Shown here piece by piece: positions 1-5,954 of a stretch of DNA of 12,542 nt (position 1 is the stretch's first letter; each line of letters starts with the position of its first letter). The notes beneath the pieces are model-generated. The model saw only the letters and a list, made by a program, of their open reading frames with translations. It searched no databases and was not told where the DNA came from. Position numbers and translations under genes: made by a program. The stretch spans positions 1-12,542 of the forward strand of contig JAUPTP010000019.1 in NCBI GenBank assembly GCA_030918015.1. The letters run 5' to 3'. The stretch comes from Pseudomonadota bacterium (lineage in GTDB: Bacteria > Pseudomonadota > Gammaproteobacteria > Burkholderiales > Burkholderiaceae_C).

Positions 1-466
1 GCACGCGCTGGCGCTCGCCCCCGGACAGCTCGCCCAGGCGGCGGTGCCGCCAGGCCGCGCAGCCGGTGTTCTGCATGGCCTGCTCGACCTCGTGCTCGTC
101 CTTGCGGCCGAGCCGGCCGAACAGCCCGACATGCGGCAGCCGGCCCAGCCGCACCACGTCGATGACGGTCAGCTCGCCCGAGGCCTCGCCGTGCTGGGCC
201 AGCCAGGCCAGACGGCGTGCGCGCTGGCGCTCGGGCCAGTCCGCCAGCGGCGCATGATCGAGCCGCACCTCGCCGTGCTCGAGCGGCTGCAGCCCCGCCA
301 GGGCCCGCAGCAGCGTCGACTTGCCGGCCCCGTTGGGTCCGACGATGGCCGTCCAGCCCGAACCGAAATCCAGGTCGATGCCCCGCAGCACCACGCGCTC
401 GCCCAGACGGACCTGCAGGGCCCGGGCGCTGAGCATGGCGTCAGCCGACGCGAAGGTGCTGCTCAT
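1..466 (-). CDS. btuD: Cobalamin ABC transporter ATP-binding protein BtuD (partial, C-terminus beyond window)
   Basis: ATPase subunit that would power BtuC-mediated corrinoid import at the inner membrane. The 155 visible residues hold a Walker A motif GPNGAGKS (residues 43-50), a Q-loop glutamine in LAWLAQHGE (about residue 91) and the ABC signature LSGGE (147-151). Walker B and the switch histidine lie off the left edge, so the gene is cut by the window rather than broken. The start at 466 is chosen because its ATG forms an ATGA overlap with the btuC stop; an internal Met at residue 11 is a less likely alternative. Sequence alone cannot separate B12 from haem or siderophore ATPases of the FecE/BtuD group. 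The B12 assignment rests on the operon: riboswitch, btuB, cobU, btuF and btuC lie upstream. Confidence 0.9.
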   Translation of the reverse strand, partial: MSSTFASADAMLSARALQVRLGERVVLRGIDLDFGSGWTAIVGPNGAGKSTLLRALAGLQPLEHGEVRLDHAPLADWPERQRARRLAWLAQHGEASGELTVIDVVRLGRLPHVGLFGRLGRKDEHEVEQAMQNTGCAAWRHRRLGELSGGERQRV

Positions 467-1473
467 CCCTGGGCCTCGTGGCGCTGCAGCAGCCACAGCA
501 GGTAGGAGCCGCCGAGCACCGCGGTCAGCACGCCCACGGGCAGCTCCTGCGGCGCGATCAGCCAGCGCGAGAGCACATCGGCCACCATCAGCAGGGCGCC
601 GCCCATCGCCGCGCTGGCCAGCAGGCGGTAGCCGTGCGTGGCGTGCACGCAGCGCCGCACCAGGTGGGGCGCCACCAGCCCGACGAAGGCGATCATGCCC
701 GCCTGCGCCACCGCGGTGCCGGTGGCCAGCGCCATCATGCCCACCATCACCAGCCGCAGCTTCGGCAGCGACAGGCCCAGGCTGGTGGCGCTGTCCTCGC
801 CCAGCGACAGCGCGTCGAGCACCCGCGCCAGCCGCCAGGCCGGCGGCAGCACCAGCGCCAGCACCAGCACCAGCAAGGCGCACGAGGTCCAGCCGAGGAA
901 GCCGGTCGTGCCCAGCAGGAAGGTCTGCTTGCCGCGCAGCGCCTCCGGCTCCAGGGTGGTGAGCAGGTCGTTGAACGCGCCCAGCACCACGCCGACCACC
1001 ACGCCCGCCAGCAGCAGCCGGGTGGTCTGGGTGGCGCCCTGCGCCAGCGACAGCGTCAGCAGCACGCCCAGCAGCGCGCCGCAGAAGGCCGCCCCCACCA
1101 GCCCGAGCCGGGGCAGCCAGCCCAGCGCCTCGGCCGCACCCACCGAGCCCAGCGACAGCACCAGCACCACCCCCAGCGAAGCCCCCGCGGCCGAGCCGAG
1201 CAGATACGGGTCGGCCAGCGGATTGCGGAACAGCCCCTGCGCGATCGCCCCGGCCAGACCGAAGAGCGCCCCCGTCAGCCAGGCCCCGAGCGTGCGCGGC
1301 AGGCGGATCTGGCCGAGCACCATGCCGGCCGAGCCATCATGGATCAGCGCACGCAGCGCACCGACGCTGGCCCCTTCGCTGCCGACCAGCAGGCCCGCCA
1401 GCAGGCCCAGCACCGTGACGATCAAGAGCGCACGGGCCAGCAGCTGGCGACGGCGCAGTTCCTGGCGACTCAT
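463..1473 (-). CDS. btuC: Cobalamin ABC transporter permease BtuC (FecCD family)
   Basis: Inner-membrane permease of a type II importer, expected to form a homodimer with BtuD and receive cobalamin from BtuF. The 336 residues match the family's usual length of about 330. They are nearly continuous hydrophobic helices beginning around residue 13. Family-typical stretches are LGQIRLPRTLGAWLTGA (53-69), FRNPLADPYLLG (82-93), the coupling-loop region SLGEDSATSLGL (223-234), and GMIAFVGLVAPHLVRR (259-274) followed by an LPVGVLTAVLGG segment (311-322). The reading frame stays open well upstream, but the start at 1473 is preferred because it gives the normal N-terminus and makes an ATGA overlap with the btuF stop. 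Its own stop overlaps the btuD start in the same way. Specificity for B12 is inferred from the operon. Confidence 0.92.
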   Translation of the reverse strand: MSRQELRRRQLLARALLIVTVLGLLAGLLVGSEGASVGALRALIHDGSAGMVLGQIRLPRTLGAWLTGALFGLAGAIAQGLFRNPLADPYLLGSAAGASLGVVLVLSLGSVGAAEALGWLPRLGLVGAAFCGALLGVLLTLSLAQGATQTTRLLLAGVVVGVVLGAFNDLLTTLEPEALRGKQTFLLGTTGFLGWTSCALLVLVLALVLPPAWRLARVLDALSLGEDSATSLGLSLPKLRLVMVGMMALATGTAVAQAGMIAFVGLVAPHLVRRCVHATHGYRLLASAAMGGALLMVADVLSRWLIAPQELPVGVLTAVLGGSYLLWLLQRHEAQG

Positions 1474-2312
1474 CGCAAGGCTCCCAGACAATCGGCGACC
1501 AGTTCGGCCGCGTCCCCCAGACGCGGCCCCGGCCGCACCAGGGTATCGTAGCCGGAGGCGGTGAAGGCACAGGCGCGCCCGGCCTGCAAGGCCTTGAGCG
1601 TCGACCAGCCGGGTCGCGTCGGCATCTCGGCGATGTTGCGGTCGATGGCCATCACCACGTCGGGCGCGGCGCGCACGATGAATTCGGGGTTGATCTTCGG
1701 AAACGGCCCGAGCTGGGCCGGCACGATGTTGACCAGCCCGAAGCGCTGCAGCAGCTCGCCGATGAAGGAGCTGCGCCCGGCGGCGTACGGGGCCGCATCG
1801 ACCTCGAAATAGACCCGCCGCCCCTGCCAGGCGGCCGGCACGCGGGCCACGGCCCGCTGGACCTGCGCATCGATGCGCGCCCACAGCGCCGCGCCCTGCC
1901 CCGGCTGGCCGAGCAGCACGGCCAGGGCCTCGGCGGTGCGGCGCGCCTCCTCGCTGGTGCGCGACTCCAGCACCACCACCCGCAGGCCCAGCGCCTGCAG
2001 CCGGCCCACGGCCCGGCTCGACGGCGCGGCCAGCACCAGATCGGGACGCAGCGCCACGATGCGCTCGATCTGCGGATCATCCATGCCGCCCAGATGCGGC
2101 AGCCGACCGACCGCGGCCGGCCAGTTCGAATAGCGATCGACCCCCACGAGCCGGTCGCAGGCCTCCAGGGCGCAGACCGTCTCGGTCAGCGAGGGCATCA
2201 GCGAGACGATGCGCCGGGGCACGGCGCTTGCCGCGCCCCACCGGTCCGCCTGGGCAGGCCCCAGCGCCAGAAGCAGCAGCAGCGCGAGCAGCCACCTGCG
2301 CACGAGCCTCAT
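1470..2312 (-). CDS. btuF: Periplasmic cobalamin-binding protein BtuF
   Basis: Substrate-binding protein expected to carry cobalamin from the outer-membrane receptor to BtuCD. The 280-residue product starts with a Sec signal peptide: basic MRLVRR, a Leu-rich core at residues 8-17, and likely cleavage after AQA at 20-22. The mature part has the class III binding-protein fold signature: RIVSLMPSLTETVCALE (34-50), GVDRYSNWP (57-65), QIERIVALRPDLVLA (81-95), and the C-lobe with VYFEVDAAPYAAG and INPEFIVRAAPDVVMA (207-222). This resembles BtuF rather than iron-siderophore proteins. The start at 2312 gives the signal peptide and an ATGA overlap with the cobU stop. The stop overlaps the btuC start. 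Lack of an N-terminal lipobox suggests a soluble periplasmic protein. Confidence 0.9.
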   Translation of the reverse strand: MRLVRRWLLALLLLLALGPAQADRWGAASAVPRRIVSLMPSLTETVCALEACDRLVGVDRYSNWPAAVGRLPHLGGMDDPQIERIVALRPDLVLAAPSSRAVGRLQALGLRVVVLESRTSEEARRTAEALAVLLGQPGQGAALWARIDAQVQRAVARVPAAWQGRRVYFEVDAAPYAAGRSSFIGELLQRFGLVNIVPAQLGPFPKINPEFIVRAAPDVVMAIDRNIAEMPTRPGWSTLKALQAGRACAFTASGYDTLVRPGPRLGDAAELVADCLGALR

Positions 2313-2872
2313 GGCCGCACCGCCATTTCCAGGCCCGCCACCATCAGCGTGACGCGACCGCACGCGGCCGCCACCTGCTGGTGCAGCCGCCCGAGCGCGT
2401 CGACGAAGTGTCGGGCCTCGCGCGACAGCGGCGCCAGCCCCAGGCCGATCTCGTTGGAGACCAGCACCACCGGGCCCGGCGCCTGCTGCAGCGCGGCGAT
2501 CAGTGCATCGCAGGCCGCCTGCCAGCGCGCCGCGTCGGCCGGCTCGCCCTCGAGCGGCATCAGCCAGCGGGTGGTCCACAGCGTCAGGCAGTCGACCAGC
2601 ACCAGCGTGCCGGGCGCCGCATGGCGACGCAGCGCGGCGGCCAGATCGAGGCAGTCCTCGTCGGTCGCCATCGCCGGCACCCGCTCCAGGCGGTCGAGGC
2701 GGTGGCGCTCGATGCGCTCGCGCATCTCGCCATCGCCGCCCAGCGCGGTGGCCAGCAGCACCGCCCGGCGCCCCGGGGCGCCGGCCAGCCAGTCGGCCGC
2801 GCGGCGCTCGCCGCAGCGCGACTTGCCGCTGCGCTGCCCCCCCAGGACGAATTCGTGGTGCGGATGCTTCAT
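2309..2872 (-). CDS. cobU: Adenosylcobinamide kinase / adenosylcobinamide-phosphate guanylyltransferase (CobU/CobP)
   Basis: Cytoplasmic bifunctional enzyme that phosphorylates adenosylcobinamide and transfers GMP to give adenosyl-GDP-cobinamide, a step in cobalamin nucleotide-loop assembly and corrinoid salvage. The 187 residues (usual about 180) carry the P-loop GGQRSGKS (11-18), the EMRERIERHR segment whose His57 corresponds to the guanylylated histidine of the family, LVLVDCLTLW, and VSNEIGLGLAPLSREARHF. The start at 2872 places the P-loop near the N-terminus as in homologues; the frame is open further upstream, but that part has no family match. The gene lies 23 nt after btuB and overlaps btuF by ATGA. 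I see no convincing Shine-Dalgarno, so coupling to btuB translation is plausible. Whether the substrate is made de novo or imported cannot be told from this window. Confidence 0.93.
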   Translation of the reverse strand: MKHPHHEFVLGGQRSGKSRCGERRAADWLAGAPGRRAVLLATALGGDGEMRERIERHRLDRLERVPAMATDEDCLDLAAALRRHAAPGTLVLVDCLTLWTTRWLMPLEGEPADAARWQAACDALIAALQQAPGPVVLVSNEIGLGLAPLSREARHFVDALGRLHQQVAAACGRVTLMVAGLEMAVRP

Positions 2873-2895
2873 GATGGCCCGATGATCGCTCAGCC

Positions 2896-4803
2896 TCAGC
2901 GCGGGCTGTAACGCAGCGTGACGTAGAGCTCGCGGCCGGGCTGGTTGTAGCCCCAGGCGGTCTCGTACTGGCGGTCGAACACGTTGTTCAGACGCGCCGC
3001 CAGCGACCAGTCGCGCTGGAACTGCCACTGCGCATGCAGGTCGGCCACCGCGTAGCCGGCCAGGCGGAAGGTGTTGGCGGCATCGTCGAAGCGGTGGCTG
3101 TAGGCCTGCAGCGCGCTGCCGACCGTCCAGGCGCCCAGCTCGACATCGGCAGACAGCTTGGCGTCGTTGCGCGCGCGGCGCGGCAGCAGCTTGCCCTGGT
3201 TGGCGCTGCCCTCGGTGTCGTTGCGGGGGTTCATGTGGTCGACCGCCGCGGCCAGGCGCACCGGGCCGATCCGGCCGTCATACGCCAGCGTCACGCCGTG
3301 GCTCTGCGCATACGGCAGGTTGACCGGATTGCTGCCGGCCGTGATGTAGCCGCGGATGCGGTTGCCGAACACGGTGGCCGAGAGCTGATGCGCGCCCAGC
3401 ACATAGCGCAGGCCGATCTCGGCGTGCTTGCCCGTCTCCGGCTCGAGCAGCGAATTGCCGTAGGACGGCCAGTAGAGCTGATTGAAGCTCGGCGCGACGA
3501 AGCTGGTGCCGGCCTGCGCGGTCAGGCGCAGCGCCGGGGTCAGCGCATAGCCGTAGCCCAGGTTGCCGGTGGTCTGGTCGCCGTACTGCGAGTTGGCGTC
3601 ATGGCGCACGCTGGCCTGCACGGTGTGCGCACCCACCGCGGCGTTGTAGCCCAGCGCGGCGCTGCGGATGGTGCGCTCGGTGACGTCGTAGTTGTCAGCC
3701 GGCTTGGACACCTTCTGCGTCAGGTGCTCGGCCACCACCAGCAGCGAGCCCACCGGCAGCGCGAAGGTGTTGTCCCAGCTGAGCTGCTGCTGCACGGTGG
3801 CGATCGTGCCCAGCTCGGCCCACGACGCGGCCGCGGCCAGCGTCTCGTAGTCGTTGGCGCTGCGGGCCACGCGCAGCTGCGTGTTCCAGCCCGGCGTCAC
3901 CTGACCGGCGACATCGACCGAGGCGACCTGCGCGCGCAGACGGGCCAGCGCCGTCGCGCCCTCGCCGTCGTCATAGCCCGTGCGGGCCTCCGACTGCAGC
4001 AGCCGGGTGTTGATCTGCCAGCCCTGGGGCAGACGCAGACCCAGCTGCACGCTGCCAGCCTTCTGGTTGAAGCCGTCGCGATCCGCGTTGTAATCCGCCG
4101 AGTACGGGCCATAGCGAACATTGGTCCGCTCGTTCGTCGACGAGAAGCCGCGGTTCTCGGTGTGCACCAGCTGGACGGCGCCGTTCCACAGGCCGTCGTC
4201 GAAGCTCAGGCCGCCGCTGCCCTGGGCGTAGCCGTGGCTGCCGGCCGTCAGCGCGCCGTTGCCGCGCACGCCCTGGCCCGCCTTGGCACGGCGGGTGAAG
4301 ACCTGCACCACGCCGCCGACCGCGTCGCTGCCGTACAGGCTGGCCATCGGGCCGCGCACGATCTCGATGTGATCGATGTCGCCCAGCGGCAGGTTGTCGA
4401 AATCGGCCTGGCCGGTCGTGGCCGAGCCGTAGCGCACGCCATCGACCAGCAGCAGCACATGGGTCGCGCCAAGGCCGCGGACGAACAGCGCGCTCGACTT
4501 GCCCAGCCCGCCGTTGGAGGTGAACTGGAGGCCGGCCTGCTGGGCCAGCACCTCGGTCAGCGTGCGCCCCGACTGGACTGCCAGGTCCTCGGCCGTCAGC
4601 ACGGTGACGTCGGCGATCGTGCGATCGACCTGCACCGGCGTGCGGGTGGCGGTGACGACGACCGCCGGCAGCGACACCTCGGCCGGAGCGGTCGTCTGGG
4701 CGGCCACGCCCAGGGGCAGCCCCAGCAGCACGGCACAGGCAGCCGCGGTAGTGGCACGCAGGGGCGATTCGGGCAGGCGAGTGCCCAGGGAAAGGTCAGA
4801 CAT
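2896..4803 (-). CDS. btuB: TonB-dependent outer-membrane cobalamin receptor BtuB
   Basis: Outer-membrane beta-barrel receptor that would take up corrinoids using TonB/ExbBD energy. The 635-residue product has a signal peptide (hydrophobic residues about 18-35, likely cleavage near GVAA|Q), then a TonB-box-like LPAVVVTATRT (45-55). A plug domain (about 57-170) contains ALFVRGLGATHVLLLVDGVR and IEIVRGPMASLYGSDAVGGVV. The rest is a barrel ending in RLNNVFDRQYETAWGYNQPG. The last residues are RYSPR rather than ending on the usual aromatic residue. The start at 4803 is chosen because it yields the signal peptide; an in-frame extension to 4923 would run through the riboswitch leader. A cobalamin riboswitch sits 88 nt upstream, which with cobU-btuFCD downstream makes a B12 ligand much more likely than iron. 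Confidence 0.95.
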   Translation of the reverse strand: MSDLSLGTRLPESPLRATTAAACAVLLGLPLGVAAQTTAPAEVSLPAVVVTATRTPVQVDRTIADVTVLTAEDLAVQSGRTLTEVLAQQAGLQFTSNGGLGKSSALFVRGLGATHVLLLVDGVRYGSATTGQADFDNLPLGDIDHIEIVRGPMASLYGSDAVGGVVQVFTRRAKAGQGVRGNGALTAGSHGYAQGSGGLSFDDGLWNGAVQLVHTENRGFSSTNERTNVRYGPYSADYNADRDGFNQKAGSVQLGLRLPQGWQINTRLLQSEARTGYDDGEGATALARLRAQVASVDVAGQVTPGWNTQLRVARSANDYETLAAAASWAELGTIATVQQQLSWDNTFALPVGSLLVVAEHLTQKVSKPADNYDVTERTIRSAALGYNAAVGAHTVQASVRHDANSQYGDQTTGNLGYGYALTPALRLTAQAGTSFVAPSFNQLYWPSYGNSLLEPETGKHAEIGLRYVLGAHQLSATVFGNRIRGYITAGSNPVNLPYAQSHGVTLAYDGRIGPVRLAAAVDHMNPRNDTEGSANQGKLLPRRARNDAKLSADVELGAWTVGSALQAYSHRFDDAANTFRLAGYAVADLHAQWQFQRDWSLAARLNNVFDRQYETAWGYNQPGRELYVTLRYSPR

Positions 4804-4826
4804 GGAAAGACAATGCAGGAACGTGC

Positions 4827-4846
4827 GGCCCGCTTCCCCGCAGGCC
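4827..4846 (-). promoter_or_regulatory. Candidate expression-platform hairpin between riboswitch and btuB
   Basis: On the minus strand GGCCTGC and GCGGGCC can form a 7-bp stem (one G-U pair) around a GGGGAA loop, within the 88-nt spacer between aptamer and btuB start. No U-run follows, so it does not look like an intrinsic terminator. It may act on ribosome access or through Rho. No clear Shine-Dalgarno precedes the btuB ATG. The role is inferred only. Confidence 0.4.
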
Positions 4847-4891
4847 TGGCACCTCACGGCCGAGCGACATGACATCGGACGGCCCCCTGTT

Positions 4892-5096
4892 GGCCGGTAT
4901 CCGGGCTGACGGACGTGCCCCATGCGGCCTTCCCGGCATCATCTCGACACCAGTGGCCCTTGCTTGCAGGGGGTGGAGAGTCATCGACTCCCGTCCGATT
5001 ACCGTTGCGGGGGCAGCACAGGCTGGGCCGACCCGGTGGGCCTTGACCGTCCTGTTTCCCGTTCAACCCGACCCCCGGATCCGGCGGTTCAGGCAC
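4892..5096 (-). promoter_or_regulatory. Cobalamin (AdoCbl-class) riboswitch of the btuB operon
   Basis: Read on the minus strand, the leader contains the conserved elements in the right order. GGTGCC begins at 5096, CGGGAAACAGG lies near 5053-5063, and the core GCTGCCCCCGCAAC is at 5017-5004. The B12 box GCCACTGG is at 4957-4950, followed by a GATGATGCCGGGAAGGC stretch. It closes with GTCAGCCCGGATACCGGCC at about 4910-4892. These match the known cobalamin riboswitch consensus. It should repress btuB and the downstream transport genes when adenosylcobalamin is abundant. The exact edges are approximate. Confidence 0.96.
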
Positions 5097-5107
5097 CAAC
5101 AAGGGCA

Positions 5108-5113
5108 ATTGTA
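5108..5113 (-). promoter_or_regulatory. Candidate -10 element for the btuB operon
   Basis: Minus-strand TACAAT at 5113-5108 (5 of 6 to the sigma-70 -10 consensus) would start RNA near 5101, just before the riboswitch begins at 5096. No good -35 is present at normal spacing: TAGTGG at 17 bp is poor, and TTGTAG is at 20 bp. The fit to the riboswitch edge is the main support. Confidence 0.5.
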
Positions 5114-5140
5114 AACATTGCGGCAGTGCACCACTACAAT
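5112..5140 (+). promoter_or_regulatory. Candidate sigma-70 promoter for the zapA operon
   Basis: TAAACA (5112-5117) and TACAAT (5135-5140) are separated by 17 bp. This predicts a start near 5147, about 55 nt before the first gene. The -35 is 4/6 and the -10 is 5/6 to consensus. It overlaps the opposing btuB-operon -10 element. Confidence 0.5.
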
Positions 5141-5200
5141 CGGAGCTGTTCCTGCGCCCGCGCCTGTGGCGTTCGCGCAAACCCGAAACACTGCCGCGCA

Positions 5201-5434
5201 ATGTCCACACTCGAAGACCTCGCCGACCGCATCGAACGGCTGATCCTTCGCCACGAAGAGCTCAAGCGGGCCAATGCCCAGCTCGAGCAGCAGCTCACCG
5301 CGGTCGCGGCCGAACGGGACAACCTGCGCTCGCGCTACGCCGCCGCCCGCACGCGCATCGATGCGCTGATCGAGAGGCTGCCGGCCGGAGATGTCGACAC
5401 CCACGAGCGCGGCGCCTCCGGCGGAGGGGTATGA
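5201..5434 (+). CDS. Small coiled-coil protein, ZapB-like/TIGR02449-type, upstream of zapA
   Basis: A 77-residue soluble protein with a heptad-like coiled coil from about residue 4 to 60. It is rich in Leu, Glu, Arg and Ala, for example IERLILRHEELKRANAQLEQ and RTRIDALIERLP. The Gly-rich tail looks unstructured. Small coiled-coil proteins of this kind commonly precede zapA in beta- and gammaproteobacteria and are annotated ZapB-like or TIGR02449; a role in the division ring is inferred from that. The start at 5201 is chosen because the coiled coil begins right after it. The longer open frame runs through the promoter region. No strong Shine-Dalgarno is visible. Its stop lies 2 nt before the preferred zapA start. 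Confidence 0.8.
   Translation: MSTLEDLADRIERLILRHEELKRANAQLEQQLTAVAAERDNLRSRYAAARTRIDALIERLPAGDVDTHERGASGGGV
5415..5427 (+). promoter_or_regulatory. Hairpin holding the zapA Shine-Dalgarno
   Basis: CCTCC (5415-5419), loop GGC, then GGAGG (5423-5427) form a small perfect hairpin whose 3' arm is the zapA ribosome-binding site. The hairpin lies inside the last codons of the preceding gene, so a ribosome translating that gene would open it. This supports translational coupling. Confidence 0.5.
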
Positions 5435-5436
5435 GC

Positions 5437-5769
5437 ATGAAGCAGATGGAAGTCAGCATCATGGGCCAGATCTACATGCTGGCCTGCCCGGAAGGGGGCG
5501 ATGCGGTCCTGGCCGAGGCGGTCACGCGCGTGGACCGGGAGATGTGCGCAATCCGCGACGCCGGTCGGGTCAAGGCCCGCGAGCGCATCGCCGTGCTGGC
5601 GGCGCTCAACATCGCCTACGCCCTCAGCGAGCTGCGCCACACCGGGGGCACGCCCATGCCGCTGCCCCCCCCGCCGCCGCCCGCGCCGCCCCCGATCACC
5701 ATCGACGTCGACGGGCTCGTTCGGCGCATCGAGGCCAGTCTCGGCGCGCCAGGAATGCCGCTAGAATGA
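5437..5769 (+). CDS. zapA: Cell division protein ZapA
   Basis: FtsZ-binding protein that promotes bundling and stability of the Z-ring. The 110 residues begin MKQMEVSIMGQIYMLACPEGG, the typical ZapA head, and continue with LAEAVTRVDREMCAIRDAGRVKARERIAVLAALNIAYAL (25-63), the conserved helix region. Start 5437 is preferred to the in-frame ATG at 5431, because GGAGG at 5423-5427 lies 9 nt before 5437 but only 3 nt before 5431. Instead of an uninterrupted C-terminal coiled coil, residues 73-86 are a Pro-rich run with six consecutive prolines. A short helix-like tail, VDGLVRRIEASLG, follows. The run is encoded across an 8-C tract (5665-5672). The stop is at the presumed 6S RNA promoter. Confidence 0.9.
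   Translation: MKQMEVSIMGQIYMLACPEGGDAVLAEAVTRVDREMCAIRDAGRVKARERIAVLAALNIAYALSELRHTGGTPMPLPPPPPPAPPPITIDVDGLVRRIEASLGAPGMPLE
5762..5767 (+). promoter_or_regulatory. Candidate -10 element of the 6S RNA gene
   Basis: TAGAAT (5 of 6 to consensus) overlaps the last zapA codons and stop (CTAGAATGA). It predicts a start at about 5773-5775, exactly where the 5' arm of the 6S closing stem begins. No recognisable -35 is seen 16-18 bp upstream. Confidence 0.5.
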
Positions 5770-5772
5770 GCC

Positions 5773-5953
5773 CCGTCCGCTGCGTCCGCGGGGGTTTTAT
5801 ATTTCCTTGAACCGATGCTCTCGCGAGCCCGGGCTTGGAACATTGTCCAGCTGGTGCGATCGTCTCGCGTCAGATGAACCCGAAGCCGGACTGACCTCGC
5901 CCACCTGAATCCCCTGGGTTCAGGAATGCGGCCCTCGGTTCGCAGCGGACACC
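5773..5953 (+). ncRNA. ssrS: 6S RNA
   Basis: 6S RNA binds the sigma-70 RNA polymerase holoenzyme and acts as a promoter mimic in stationary phase. The position straight after zapA is the classic ssrS location. GTCCGCTGCG (5775-5784) is the exact reverse complement of CGCAGCGGAC (5941-5950), giving the closing stem. CTGGTGCGA (5851-5859) and TCGCGTCAG (5865-5873) form a 9-bp apical stem with two G-U pairs. CCTGAATCC (5904-5912) and GGGTTCAGG (5916-5924) form the 3' central hairpin, resembling the E. coli ACCUUGAACCAAGGGUUCAAGG segment. TTGAACCGAT (5807-5816) matches E. coli CUGAGCCGAU. The length of about 181 nt is normal. The ends are inferred from the stem and the -10. Confidence 0.87.
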
Positions 5954-5954
5954 T

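Noticed and set aside
478..1551. Long plus-strand frames opposite btuC
   Set aside because: They are complementary-frame shadows of a well-supported permease, and the translations are low complexity.
3034..4872. A 612-codon plus-strand open frame opposite btuB
   Set aside because: It shadows a clear TonB-dependent receptor and runs into the btuB start region. The product has no recognisable domain or start signal.
5798..5803. TATATT as the 6S RNA -10 element
   Set aside because: It would start the RNA near 5810 and lose the 10-bp closing stem, giving an RNA of about 135 nt, short for 6S.
5771..5804. GC hairpin followed by TTTTATATTT as a zapA terminator
   Set aside because: The 5' arm is better explained as the closing stem of 6S RNA, pairing perfectly with 5941-5950. 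A terminator there would cut the 6S RNA. It could still act partly as one.
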